DNA of 64,000 bases from Mucilaginibacter phyllosphaerae. Its GTDB lineage: Bacteria; Bacteroidota; Bacteroidia; Sphingobacteriales; Sphingobacteriaceae. Under the pieces are notes generated by a model. It had not been told where the DNA came from. It searched no databases and was given only the letters and a program-made list of their open reading frames with translations. Shown here piece after piece: positions 35,450-43,963 of this stretch. The stretch covers positions 372,001-436,000 of the forward strand of contig NZ_SNQG01000005.1 in NCBI RefSeq assembly GCF_004378255.1, read 5' to 3'. Positions within the stretch are counted from its first letter, which is position 1, and each line of letters starts with the position of its first letter. Both the position numbers and the translations under genes were made by a program.

Positions 35450-37183
35450 ATGGCTCAAAAAATTGAAAGCGAAAAACTACTCGTTAAAGAAGTATTTACT
35501 AAATGGTTTCGTATTCCTGAATATCAACGACCTTATGTTTGGAGTAATGACCAAATAAGTGAACTATTAGATGACGTTATGCAGGCCTGCACGTCTAATC
35601 CTGATTCTGATTATTTCCTTGGTTCAATGGTTCTTCAGAAAAAAGAAAAGATTGAAGGTGGGACTAAGTACACCGAATATGATTTATTAGATGGTCAGCA
35701 ACGCCTGACGACACTATTTTTAATTACAGCAGTAATTAGAGATTTAACACCGCCAACCAGTACAGCAAGATTACAATCCTCCCGTGAAGCAATTTTCCAA
35801 ATAGCAAATGATGATGATAATATCCCGGAAAGAATTAGAATCGTTTTTGATATTAGAAGTCAAGTAAAGGATTTCATAAACGAATTTGTTAAGGATGAAG
35901 GTGGCACCAAGAAAAAAACAGAATTATTAGATAAAGCAAATAATCCTTATGAAGATACCTCCATAAGGAATATGGCTAACGCAATTGTTAAGATTCATGA
36001 ATACTTTATTGAGAATGATGTAAATGCGTTTTATAAATATTTACGCTCCAATGTATTGATGATTTATGTTTCTGCCGAACAACTTGAAGATGCATTCAGG
36101 ATGTTTACAATCATGAATAACCGTGGTGTTAAATTAAGAAACAGCGATATTCTTAAAGCAGAAAACCTTGGTCAAATCACTAATGCAACAATTAGGATGG
36201 ACTTGGCTAAGAAATGGGAAGAAACAGAAACTTACTTTGGTGAAGATTTTGATGCTTTTCTTTCCTATCTCCGAACAATTCTTGTAAAACAAAAAGCTAC
36301 AGTAAGCTTACTGAAAGAATTTGAAGACAGTATTTACAATCCTAAAGTTTACGATAGAAACACCAAAACCTATAGTAAAATCCCTGCTCTCTTAAATAAG
36401 GGCGAAGATACATTCAAGTTTATTGATAAGTATAAAAAGCATTATGAACAGTTGTTTGATAATGATAATTATAACCTTACAAATAGCTTCGAGGTTCATA
36501 ACTATCTTCATTTAATGGAAAAAGGATTTGAAGCAGATTTTTGGATTGCTCCTTTACTTAGATACTATGATAAGTATAAATCAGAAAACTTGATTGGATT
36601 CATCAAAGCATTAGATAACAAGTTTGCTCACGATTGGCTACTTGGTTACACACCTACCATTCGTATTGAAAATGTAAACGCTATTATTCAGGCAATAGAT
36701 GATTCTACAGTCACTGGAGAAGTTATTATTAACCCGGCTTTGAAAATTGAATCATCAGAGCTTAAAACAGTGTTTTCAGGCAATATTTATGGTAAAAGAG
36801 CTGCACGATATGTCCTATTAAAATTAGACCTCTTGTACCACGGTCATACTACCAAACTGGAGATGCCGGAAACGATAAGCATCGAGCACATTTTGCCACA
36901 AACACCATTGGACAGTAGCCAGTGGAAGGTTGATTTTACTGATGATGAAAGAATTGAGTGGACTAATAAATTAGGTAACCTTGTTTTAATATCCAGAAGG
37001 AAAAATTCGTCTCAAAGCAATAAGGACTACTCTGATAAAAAGGAGAAATACTTTAAGCATAACATTGAGCTTTTCAGCAATTCAATAAGAATATTTAATC
37101 AATTTCCAACTTGGAATCTTGCAGATGTTAAGAAAAATCAAGCAAGTGTATTAAATCAAATAAACCTGGGCTTTGGGATTTAA
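35450..37183 (+). CDS. DUF262-DUF1524 protein (GmrSD-like nuclease)
   Basis: The 577-residue protein combines an N-terminal DUF262 (ParB/Srx-like) domain with RIPEYQRPYVW (21-31) and DGQQRLTTLF (81-90), and a C-terminal DUF1524 His-Me-finger domain with ISIEHILPQ (His480), NKLGNLVLIS and SNKDYSDKK. This fused GmrS-GmrD layout is known from type IV restriction of modified phage DNA and from relatives in phosphorothioate and BREX-type systems. DGQQR-type motifs are associated with NTP use in the family. It is followed 25 bp later by a 128-residue protein on the same strand, a possible accessory. It should coexist with the 5mC methylase of the island, which suggests that 5mC is not its target. 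Confidence 0.88.
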   Translation: MAQKIESEKLLVKEVFTKWFRIPEYQRPYVWSNDQISELLDDVMQACTSNPDSDYFLGSMVLQKKEKIEGGTKYTEYDLLDGQQRLTTLFLITAVIRDLTPPTSTARLQSSREAIFQIANDDDNIPERIRIVFDIRSQVKDFINEFVKDEGGTKKKTELLDKANNPYEDTSIRNMANAIVKIHEYFIENDVNAFYKYLRSNVLMIYVSAEQLEDAFRMFTIMNNRGVKLRNSDILKAENLGQITNATIRMDLAKKWEETETYFGEDFDAFLSYLRTILVKQKATVSLLKEFEDSIYNPKVYDRNTKTYSKIPALLNKGEDTFKFIDKYKKHYEQLFDNDNYNLTNSFEVHNYLHLMEKGFEADFWIAPLLRYYDKYKSENLIGFIKALDNKFAHDWLLGYTPTIRIENVNAIIQAIDDSTVTGEVIINPALKIESSELKTVFSGNIYGKRAARYVLLKLDLLYHGHTTKLEMPETISIEHILPQTPLDSSQWKVDFTDDERIEWTNKLGNLVLISRRKNSSQSNKDYSDKKEKYFKHNIELFSNSIRIFNQFPTWNLADVKKNQASVLNQINLGFGI

Positions 37184-37208
37184 TCAACAACAAAATTTTA
37201 AAAAAAAT

Positions 37209-37595
37209 ATGCAACAAAAAATCACAATAATAAAAACGGATGAGCAGGGTGGATTAGAATTTTTATCACTTGACTTACTGATGGATGAGGTTTCATTCAG
37301 AGAACTTGTTGAGATGCGTTTTAACGGCTCTAAAGAAATAAAAGCTCAAGGTTCTGATTACTTAACATATTCAATAGAAGGTAAAAGTTTAGTTTGGAAT
37401 CCACATTCTTTAAAAATAAGGGGATTCAACCCATACATTATCATAAATGATATACGTGCATTAGATGACCCTTCTGCAAGTGGAGCTACTACTAATGAAG
37501 AAGATGCAAAAAAAGAGCTTGAATTATATGGTATTGAAACTATATACATTGACAAAACCGACCTTTCAGAAATTATTGAAGATTTCAAGGAATAG
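37209..37595 (+). CDS. Hypothetical protein, 128 residues
   Basis: I do not recognise this protein. The start MQQKITIIKTDEQ (ATG 37209) lies 25 bp after the DUF262-DUF1524 stop; an upstream start at 37173 would overlap that gene and adds a low-complexity stretch. The protein is acidic, alpha/beta in appearance, with GFNPYIIINDIRAL in the middle and a Ser/Gly/Ala-Thr-rich loop before an acidic C-terminus (DKTDLSEIIEDFKE). Close spacing suggests co-expression with the nuclease upstream and the cassette downstream. It could be an immunity or specificity partner, but nothing in it proves this. Confidence 0.6.
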   Translation: MQQKITIIKTDEQGGLEFLSLDLLMDEVSFRELVEMRFNGSKEIKAQGSDYLTYSIEGKSLVWNPHSLKIRGFNPYIIINDIRALDDPSASGATTNEEDAKKELELYGIETIYIDKTDLSEIIEDFKE

Positions 37596-37618
37596 TTTAT
37601 GTGGTCAACTATCCGATT

Positions 37619-38317
37619 ATGAATTTAGATGAAATTATAAGCGATTTTGATTTTGATAGTGTGGTTAGGCATGAATCAAGAGAATATCTTAATGAAGGTT
37701 ATAAAATTGTTTCTTACAGTGATAAAGATGATGACAAAAAATTTATTACTAATGGTCTTAAACGGTTTTCAAATAAAGATGATAAAATAGTGTTCTTAAT
37801 TGAAGCTATCAACCACCAAAATGAATTGTTGGACTATGTATCGACAAGGATTGATTATAAGGTCATTGACAACTATGATAATGATAACTTTTCTATAAAC
37901 AATTACGAAGAATTTCAACGTAATCAGGAATTGTTAAAAGAGAAAAAAAATCATGAAGCCCGGATTTTTTATGCAGTGAGAGAACTTGAGAAATTAGGTT
38001 TGAATGATTTAAATAAAAATGCATTCTCTCAACCCCAAGTGAGTGATTTAACAAGGAAAATCAACGCGCTATTAATCAAGATTGATGAACTTTCCGTTGG
38101 TCAAGAGGTAATCTTTAATTTTATTGACGAATTGAAAGGAGACTTAAAAGATTTAAACAAAGATTATCCGTTGGGTAAAAAACGTTGGTATCAGCGATTC
38201 TCCGGCATTGTAGCAAGTTATTTAGGAAATAAAAGCGCTGATGCTTTATATGACTTAATTAAACCTGATATAATCAAAATCTTACAGGATGTATCTATAG
38301 ATAAATTATTACATTAG
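37619..38317 (+). CDS. Hypothetical helical protein, 232 residues
   Basis: I do not recognise this protein. ATG 37619 (MNLDEIISDFDF) is preferred; a GTG at 37601 would add six residues and start 6 bp after the previous stop. The first 100 residues are acidic with DKDDDKKF. The rest is amphipathic helix, including a long coiled-coil-like stretch about 90-180, ending in a helical tail with GIVASYLGNKSADALYDLIKPD, perhaps peripheral to the membrane or an oligomerisation element. It is the first of three tightly spaced genes (20-bp gap, then a 4-bp overlap), suggesting a functional cassette. Confidence 0.6.
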   Translation: MNLDEIISDFDFDSVVRHESREYLNEGYKIVSYSDKDDDKKFITNGLKRFSNKDDKIVFLIEAINHQNELLDYVSTRIDYKVIDNYDNDNFSINNYEEFQRNQELLKEKKNHEARIFYAVRELEKLGLNDLNKNAFSQPQVSDLTRKINALLIKIDELSVGQEVIFNFIDELKGDLKDLNKDYPLGKKRWYQRFSGIVASYLGNKSADALYDLIKPDIIKILQDVSIDKLLH

Positions 38318-38336
38318 TTCATTTTATCTGGCCTCT

Positions 38337-38996
38337 ATGAACACTAACACCTCTTTGACTACAACAGTTTCAAATGAAATTTTAAATACATCATTAGACG
38401 TAGGAATTGATTATGCAGAATTAGGATTTGACGATTTACTAAACGACGGTGTTTTAAAGGAAATACCTGTAATCAAAACCCTAATTTCAATAGCTAAAAT
38501 TGGAATAAATGTTAAAGAAAAATTCTTCATCAAAAAGCTATTGACGTTTTTAAAAGAGCTACATTCTGGAGGCGCATTGTCTGATAAATCCAATGACTTT
38601 AAAAATAAATTTGGAAGCGATTCCAAGTACAGAGAAAAAGTAACAGAGCAAATAATGATATTTTTAGATGCTCATTTAACCATAGAAAAATCCAAAATTT
38701 TAGCAAAGCTTTTTACAGCTCACGTTGAAGGAAAGTTTGACTGGAATCATTTTGTTAATTTGAGTACATGCTTAAACTCGTTATACCCTCAATCATTTGA
38801 TTTTTTAAAACAGCTTTCAAATACTAATTTCAAAATCCCCCTTAGTCCAGAGCGTGATAGCTTGGGATTATCTCGTGATTTAAATAATGAGGCGTTGTTA
38901 AATTCATCAGGACTTGCGTATGATGCAAGCCCTTGGGATTCTGCGTTTGAGGTCGGTAAACTGGGTCAAGATTTATATAATTATGGAATAAAATGA
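38337..38996 (+). CDS. Hypothetical helical protein, 219 residues
   Basis: I do not recognise a named family. A central segment KEIPVIKTLISIAKIGINVK followed by FFIKKLLTFLKELHSG and then GSDSKYREKVTEQIMIFLDAH is a pattern I associate with small proteins of phages and islands that lack known functions. The helix about residues 40-58 is hydrophobic enough to touch a membrane. The C-terminus is Ser/Asn-rich and lacks structure. Its stop overlaps the next start by 4 bp (38993-38996), so the two are translationally coupled. A defence or exclusion role is only suggested by context. Confidence 0.6.
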   Translation: MNTNTSLTTTVSNEILNTSLDVGIDYAELGFDDLLNDGVLKEIPVIKTLISIAKIGINVKEKFFIKKLLTFLKELHSGGALSDKSNDFKNKFGSDSKYREKVTEQIMIFLDAHLTIEKSKILAKLFTAHVEGKFDWNHFVNLSTCLNSLYPQSFDFLKQLSNTNFKIPLSPERDSLGLSRDLNNEALLNSSGLAYDASPWDSAFEVGKLGQDLYNYGIK

Positions 38997-39832
38997 CAGA
39001 TGATAATTATCGTGAAATTAGAGCTCAAATTCACAATTATATAATTGGTTTTACAGGTCATGTTAATGTTAACTATATCGCTCCAATAAACAAACAGAAT
39101 GACTTTCATGAGGAGCCAAAAACCTTTTTATATACGGTATTATATAAAGTTAATAACGGCTTGAGTAGTTGTCAACTTTTCCTTACCGAATCTAAAGACT
39201 ACGAACGCCATTTGGATGGGTTGTTTTTGATGCTAAGAACTTTGCTATCAGATTCACTTATAACAAATTATGTGATTAGAAAGAATTACACAAATGATTC
39301 GGATATTGTTAAAAATATTCTTCCGCTATATTCAGAACATTTGAAATTTGGCTTATATAATTTACGGCAGTACGGCAAGAAATTTTGGAAATATTCAGAT
39401 ATTCAAATTGGAGAACACGTCAATAAGTTCATCTCCAACTATAGCGATTACATTAATAAAAATGGCACACTTAAATATAAACCAGAAAGAACCACAATGG
39501 GACAAAAGGCCGACTATTTAATTACTAATATCCCGGAAGAGGCGGTACAACAGCTAATTATAAAAGCTCTTAGCCTTTACACCTTATTTTCAAAGTATGA
39601 GCATTTGGGTATGCTAAGCTTGCCCTTGATTCAAAGACAATATGATAAGAAAAACCAATTAACAATTATAAGAGAAGTTGTTGAAGCTATCGCAGTTATA
39701 GGCCATACTATAGAATTATGTATAAAAATCTGGAAACAGTTTGATGCTGATATTGACCCTATATTTCAATCTTTTATCAATAAATTCGTAACATTAAGAG
39801 AAACATTACTTAGGCTTGAGCTTAACCTTTAA
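38993..39832 (+). CDS. Hypothetical helical protein, 279 residues (DUF5677-like?)
   Basis: The protein is all-helical and soluble. Elements such as LDGLFLMLRTLLSDSLITNY, KALSLYTLFSKYEHLGML and VVEAIAVIGHTIELCIKIW recall DUF5677/HEPN-like helical bundles, in which an S-x-Y-x-H element is common, but the R-x4-H catalytic motif of active HEPN RNases is not seen. It is coupled to the upstream gene by a 4-bp overlap and ends 11 bp inside the end of the convergent 207-residue gene (39822-39832). The function is unknown. Confidence 0.55.
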   Translation: MTDDNYREIRAQIHNYIIGFTGHVNVNYIAPINKQNDFHEEPKTFLYTVLYKVNNGLSSCQLFLTESKDYERHLDGLFLMLRTLLSDSLITNYVIRKNYTNDSDIVKNILPLYSEHLKFGLYNLRQYGKKFWKYSDIQIGEHVNKFISNYSDYINKNGTLKYKPERTTMGQKADYLITNIPEEAVQQLIIKALSLYTLFSKYEHLGMLSLPLIQRQYDKKNQLTIIREVVEAIAVIGHTIELCIKIWKQFDADIDPIFQSFINKFVTLRETLLRLELNL

Positions 39833-40445
39833 CTGTTTCCACTAAAGGTATAACTAATGAATTAAGCCCGTTTGTTAGGAGAAAATTATTTATCAATATT
39901 CTCATAAATCCAACGGATAACATACCTACATATCTTTCTTCAATTATATCTTTCAAATAAATTTTATCATTATTTTCATAGCCTTTTGGTATTATTAGGC
40001 ATGTAGTAATTTGATTTCCTCCATATTCTGTTAATCGAACTGCATATTTTTTTTCTGAATAATTCAGAAAAAATTTCTCAATCGCTCCGCTGTATGTACC
40101 GTCTCTTTTAGGCGTCAAAGTAAGCGTTACAAGGCTTCTTTTTATCCAAACCTCATTCCAGTTGTCAAAAAAAGGAAAGTGCAGCAAAACGTTTCTAATC
40201 ATCTTGACAAGCTCTTTTTGAAATTCGCCAAATTCAATCAATCGCAAGTCACTACCGTGGTTTTCCTCGAAAAAATTGGCAGAGTAAATTTCATTGTATA
40301 TACTGTATAAATCTTTAATTGTACTGAAACGAACATTAGGATGATATTCAAGAAATGGCTCATTGAATATTATCTGCCCCAATTTTTTAAACCTGCCAAT
40401 GCAAGTCGTTAGATATTCTATCTGGTCTGGAGAGAAATTTGACAT
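39822..40445 (-). CDS. HEPN-motif protein, 207 residues
   Basis: The protein is helical in the first 120 residues and beta-rich after. It contains the motif ELVKMIRNVLLHFPFFDNW, where R84-N85 and H89 match the R-x4-H signature of HEPN domains, although the flanking FPFFDNW is specific to its own uncharacterised family. There is no signal peptide. It is the only minus-strand gene in the central cargo, convergent with the preceding cassette (11-bp overlap) and divergent from the 605-residue gene 42 bp away, so both may share the divergent promoter region. An RNase activity is inference. Confidence 0.6.
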   Translation of the reverse strand: MSNFSPDQIEYLTTCIGRFKKLGQIIFNEPFLEYHPNVRFSTIKDLYSIYNEIYSANFFEENHGSDLRLIEFGEFQKELVKMIRNVLLHFPFFDNWNEVWIKRSLVTLTLTPKRDGTYSGAIEKFFLNYSEKKYAVRLTEYGGNQITTCLIIPKGYENNDKIYLKDIIEERYVGMLSVGFMRILINNFLLTNGLNSLVIPLVETVKG

Positions 40446-40487
40446 TGTATTAGGTTGGTGATTTTAATGATATATATTTAATTAAAA

Positions 40488-42305
40488 ATGGCAAAGTACC
40501 ACTTCTACAATAATTTAACTAACGAAAATGAGCTAATCCAAACAAAGGTTAGGTATCTGGCTGATTATTTTGATTTTCTTGCAAATAACTTAGGTGCTTT
40601 TCAATTCCCATCTTTTGAAAACCATAAATCATTATTTAACAAAATCAATTTTCAGCTGATAAATTATACTGAACATAGCTCCAGTTATATACAACATTAT
40701 TTAAAACATCAGCTGTTCAGTAAGAACGACTATTTATTAAAAAAACATTATCAACGCATATTTATAGTTATTGATGAACTTAGGAGTAAAGCATACGTTG
40801 AAGCAGAAAAACGGCAGGAACTTATTAATAATATACTACTTTCTATCAGTAATTTAGATAAAACCATGTTTAAAAAGGTTGCAGAAGAAATTGTTATTGT
40901 TGTTCAGTGCGAAAAAGATTTACACCAACACAATCATAAAGAGATTCTGGAGTATTGCGCTTTAATAATGATTACAGAATTTGCTTATGAAAATTTCCCG
41001 ATTGACTTTTTAAAACGGGTTTTTGAGAAAGTATTAACAAATAATGTGGTGCTAAAGAAAGATGAAGTTGTAACTGATGCTCCATTGCCGGAAGTATTAG
41101 TTTTTGAGAGAGACAACCTAAAAGATGAGCCGGAAAAATACTACGAATTAGTTCAAAGTTACCTTGAGAATAGAAATCTGCAACAGCAATTAGAAGGCCT
41201 TTATCATCTTTTTAAGCATGCAAAAAAAACGTTCAGATTCCTTTTCAAATTAAACAATGTTGGCTCAAAGGAAGCAATAAAAATTGCTTATAAAGGAACT
41301 CTGATAACTTCCACTGCTAAATTTTACTTACAGAAGAATCCCAATAACAAGGAGTATTTAGAATTTTTCAGCACCAAGCATCAGTTGTATCTTGAAACAG
41401 AAGTTATCGCTGCCAACGAGAAATCAGCTAAGTTCTCTGCGCTAAGAAAAGCTAACGATTCATTACTCTATATCAATGATTATTTTGAAAAAAATGCGGT
41501 GATTAATGATAGAGATTATATTATATGTCAAAATAAAAAGTGTACAAGAATAAGGCCGTCTTTAACAGGGCTTTTTAAAGATTCTGTAGCGAAATTTAAC
41601 AAGTCTCATGACACAAAAAATTTGGGCAAAATTGATACAATTCCGGCAAATCTTGTAAATCATAGAGACATTATTTATTTATTAGCAAACAGTGATTCTT
41701 ACCCTGACCAAAAGCTTAATCATTATTGGCGATATTTAGAGGGGTTCTTTAACTCTGGAGCCGATGTGATTGAAAGATTACCAATAATTTTATCCAACCT
41801 TTCATTGAACTATACAACATGGTCATATTGTGCGTTGCTTCATGAGAATTTATATAAAATGTATCAGGAAGGAATTAGAGGTGAAGATTTAGGGTGGACT
41901 GAACAAGATTTTTTTAAAAACTTAAATGCGAATTTTTTCACAAAGGAGTTATTAAAAACCTATAATCAACATATCAAACATCCATATCTCAATAGAACTA
42001 TCAATAAATACCTAAAAACTAAAATAAGCTCCCACCATAATAATTTGATTAATTATTATCGGGGCATTTTAAAGGAGGCTTACGAACAAAGGAATTTCAT
42101 TCAGCATTCAGGAGTTTATCATTCAAATGCTGTTTTTAAGGTATTGTTGCAACTTCCAAATATGGTGTTTGATTTCAGAAGATTAATGATAAAACAAGCA
42201 ATAAAAGGGGAAGTAGAACTGGAAGGAATTTTATTAAAACTTACAGTACAACCTAAAAAGCTTCAAAAAGCTATAAAGAAGCAGACCACAGTCGAGCAAT
42301 ACTAA
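40488..42305 (+). CDS. Large uncharacterised protein with C-terminal HEPN motif
   Basis: I do not recognise the family as a whole. The 605-residue protein is nearly all-helical, rich in Lys, Asn, Tyr and Leu, with no signal peptide. Near the C-terminus, EAYEQRNFIQHSG contains R535-N536 and H540, a good R-x4-H HEPN motif followed by a long helix (LLQLPNMVFDFRRLM), the order seen in ApeA-like HEPN domains. The first 500 residues would then be a sensor or scaffold. It is the last cargo gene before the integrase. A C-x4-C pair (CQNKKC near residue 350) may bind metal but is incomplete as a zinc finger. Confidence 0.6.
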   Translation: MAKYHFYNNLTNENELIQTKVRYLADYFDFLANNLGAFQFPSFENHKSLFNKINFQLINYTEHSSSYIQHYLKHQLFSKNDYLLKKHYQRIFIVIDELRSKAYVEAEKRQELINNILLSISNLDKTMFKKVAEEIVIVVQCEKDLHQHNHKEILEYCALIMITEFAYENFPIDFLKRVFEKVLTNNVVLKKDEVVTDAPLPEVLVFERDNLKDEPEKYYELVQSYLENRNLQQQLEGLYHLFKHAKKTFRFLFKLNNVGSKEAIKIAYKGTLITSTAKFYLQKNPNNKEYLEFFSTKHQLYLETEVIAANEKSAKFSALRKANDSLLYINDYFEKNAVINDRDYIICQNKKCTRIRPSLTGLFKDSVAKFNKSHDTKNLGKIDTIPANLVNHRDIIYLLANSDSYPDQKLNHYWRYLEGFFNSGADVIERLPIILSNLSLNYTTWSYCALLHENLYKMYQEGIRGEDLGWTEQDFFKNLNANFFTKELLKTYNQHIKHPYLNRTINKYLKTKISSHHNNLINYYRGILKEAYEQRNFIQHSGVYHSNAVFKVLLQLPNMVFDFRRLMIKQAIKGEVELEGILLKLTVQPKKLQKAIKKQTTVEQY

Positions 42306-42331
42306 ACTTCTAATTTTTATTTAGAAAATAA

Positions 42332-42418
42332 CTATTCATTAGGATTTAATTTCTGATATTCATCTAATATCGGCTTAGCTTGTTGATTCAGTAAACCAAT
42401 TTGTTGCTTAATTTCATT
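42332..42418 (-). pseudogene. Possible remnant of a phage-like gene
   Basis: On the minus strand a 28-codon open stretch ending in TAG (42332-42334) reads NEIKQQIGLLNQQAKPILDE and on, ending KLNPNE. It looks like the amphipathic C-terminus of a larger protein, but an in-frame TGA (42419-42421) precedes it and no start is present. It may be a decayed gene end or chance. The remaining 248 bp between the 605-residue gene and the integrase hold only this and the integrase terminator. Confidence 0.25.
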
Positions 42419-42506
42419 TCAAGCGTCGATTGCTACTACATCAAGCCCCAGAGGTTATTGAGAAATTTTTTCTTTTAACTGTTTAAAGAGCTACAAAAGT
42501 TAAAAA

Positions 42507-42546
42507 ATGTGAACGCATCTACAATAATTTGGAAATGCGTTCACGT
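42507..42546 (-). terminator. Terminator of the integrase gene
   Basis: GTGAACGCAT (42509-42518) pairs with ATGCGTTCAC (42535-42544). On the minus strand a run of six T follows the stem. It lies 8-47 bp downstream of the integrase stop. Confidence 0.8.
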
Positions 42547-42553
42547 TAAGGCT

Positions 42554-43792
42554 CTAAACGGCTTTTTTAAACCTCATTAGACTTTTAGTCACTTCTATCT
42601 TTGAATCGTCGTCAAAATCACCAAGATAATTTTTAGTTGTCTCAGGCTTTGTGTGCCCTAAAGATTCCTGAATTTGGAATATTGGAATATTCGCTTTTTT
42701 TAAAACTGTGGCAGCGGTATGTCGAGCATATATCATTGTAATCTTAGGGTTTTGAAATTCCAGCTTTTCGCAAATACGACCAAAATGCTTATTTAAGCTA
42801 TCTGTAAAGAGTTCCTTTTTCTTAGTGATAGCTTCATCGTTTTTATCATTTTTATCCAATATAGGAAAGATATAATCGTCACCATTCGGATTAAGATTAC
42901 CCCATTTGTTTATAATAATAATTATTTCCTCTTCAAAACTAATCGATATTAAAGGCCTATTAGATTGGGTAGTTCTAAAAGTTTTACCTCTATGATACCT
43001 AATCATGTTACCATCAATATTTGATGCTTTAAGCCTTATTATGTCATTTACGTTCATGCCATTACACATGTAGCTAAACAACCAAAAGTCTTTAGCTCTA
43101 TCTTCCATTGAATATGGTTTAGCTTGAAAATTGAATATAGCTTCGACCGCATCAAGCGTTAAGGCTTTTTTTACTTTTCTGCCCCCGGGTATTTGATATT
43201 TGTATTTACCGAAAGGATATTCAAAATCCTTTTTAAGATAATTTTTACTTATAGAGTAATTGATAATCGCTCTTAAAGCACGGCAATAGATACTGACCGT
43301 TGTTTCAGATTTTCCTTTGGCGTTTATCATCCAATCTTGATACTTAAATAGAAACTGAGTATCTACATCGTAAAAATTTAATAATGGTCTAAAACTCTTA
43401 AATGATTCCATAGCAGTATTATAATTCACTGAAGTTTTGTAGCAACCGCTAACCAATTTCATTTTTATAAACTCTTCAAAAACTGAATACACGTTTGATG
43501 ATTCTTTTTTTATGTTATAAAATCCATCTTTAAATTTTTGAAAAGTAAAGTTCTCAATACAGCTAATTACTTCATTGGCTTTAGCTGTCAGAGCATCTAA
43601 TTGATGCCTGATTTCTTTATACTTCTTTGGAGGATTGGGTAGAATCGCATTGACATATTCCTCCTTTGTCAAGCTCAATGGGGTTCTAAAATCTTTTGTT
43701 TTTCTTAAATAACAAATCCTAACTTTTACAGGATACTTTCCATCCTTCTTTTGATGGTTTTCGACAAGAATAATACGAGGTCTTACGTACAT
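42554..43792 (-). CDS. Tyrosine-type site-specific integrase
   Basis: The 412-residue protein has the Bacteroidota integrase layout: an N-terminal Arm-type domain (YVRPRIILVENHQKKDGKYP), a SAM-like core-binding domain (about 110-210) and a catalytic domain. Visible active-site residues are R357-H358 in MIYARHTAATVL, H380 in SLGHTKPETT and the nucleophile Y389 in KNYLGDF. The usual first arginine is replaced in the region CNGMNVNDIIRL, as in a known subgroup. The ATG lies 172 bp from attR. It probably integrates the island into tRNA-Val, with the HTH protein at the left end for excision. Confidence 0.95.
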   Translation of the reverse strand: MYVRPRIILVENHQKKDGKYPVKVRICYLRKTKDFRTPLSLTKEEYVNAILPNPPKKYKEIRHQLDALTAKANEVISCIENFTFQKFKDGFYNIKKESSNVYSVFEEFIKMKLVSGCYKTSVNYNTAMESFKSFRPLLNFYDVDTQFLFKYQDWMINAKGKSETTVSIYCRALRAIINYSISKNYLKKDFEYPFGKYKYQIPGGRKVKKALTLDAVEAIFNFQAKPYSMEDRAKDFWLFSYMCNGMNVNDIIRLKASNIDGNMIRYHRGKTFRTTQSNRPLISISFEEEIIIIINKWGNLNPNGDDYIFPILDKNDKNDEAITKKKELFTDSLNKHFGRICEKLEFQNPKITMIYARHTAATVLKKANIPIFQIQESLGHTKPETTKNYLGDFDDDSKIEVTKSLMRFKKAV

Positions 43793-43920
43793 TGTTTAAT
43801 AATTTTCTTTTGTTCATAGCGGTTTTTTTCAATGCGATTTCAACGCAAAGGTAACTGTAATGAGAAGTCAAAAGAAACAAAAAACAATATAAAGAACTGT
43901 TTTTCAGCATTATATATACT

Positions 43921-43945
43921 ATCGGCAACAATCGGAAGCTATCGG
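43921..43945. repeat. Three ATCGG repeats with 10-bp period next to attR
   Basis: ATCGG occurs at 43921, 43931 and 43941, exactly one helical turn apart, 19 bp before the att core. They may be arm-type sites for the integrase or excisionase. Confidence 0.5.
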
Positions 43946-43963
43946 AAACCATAGTTTTTCCAT

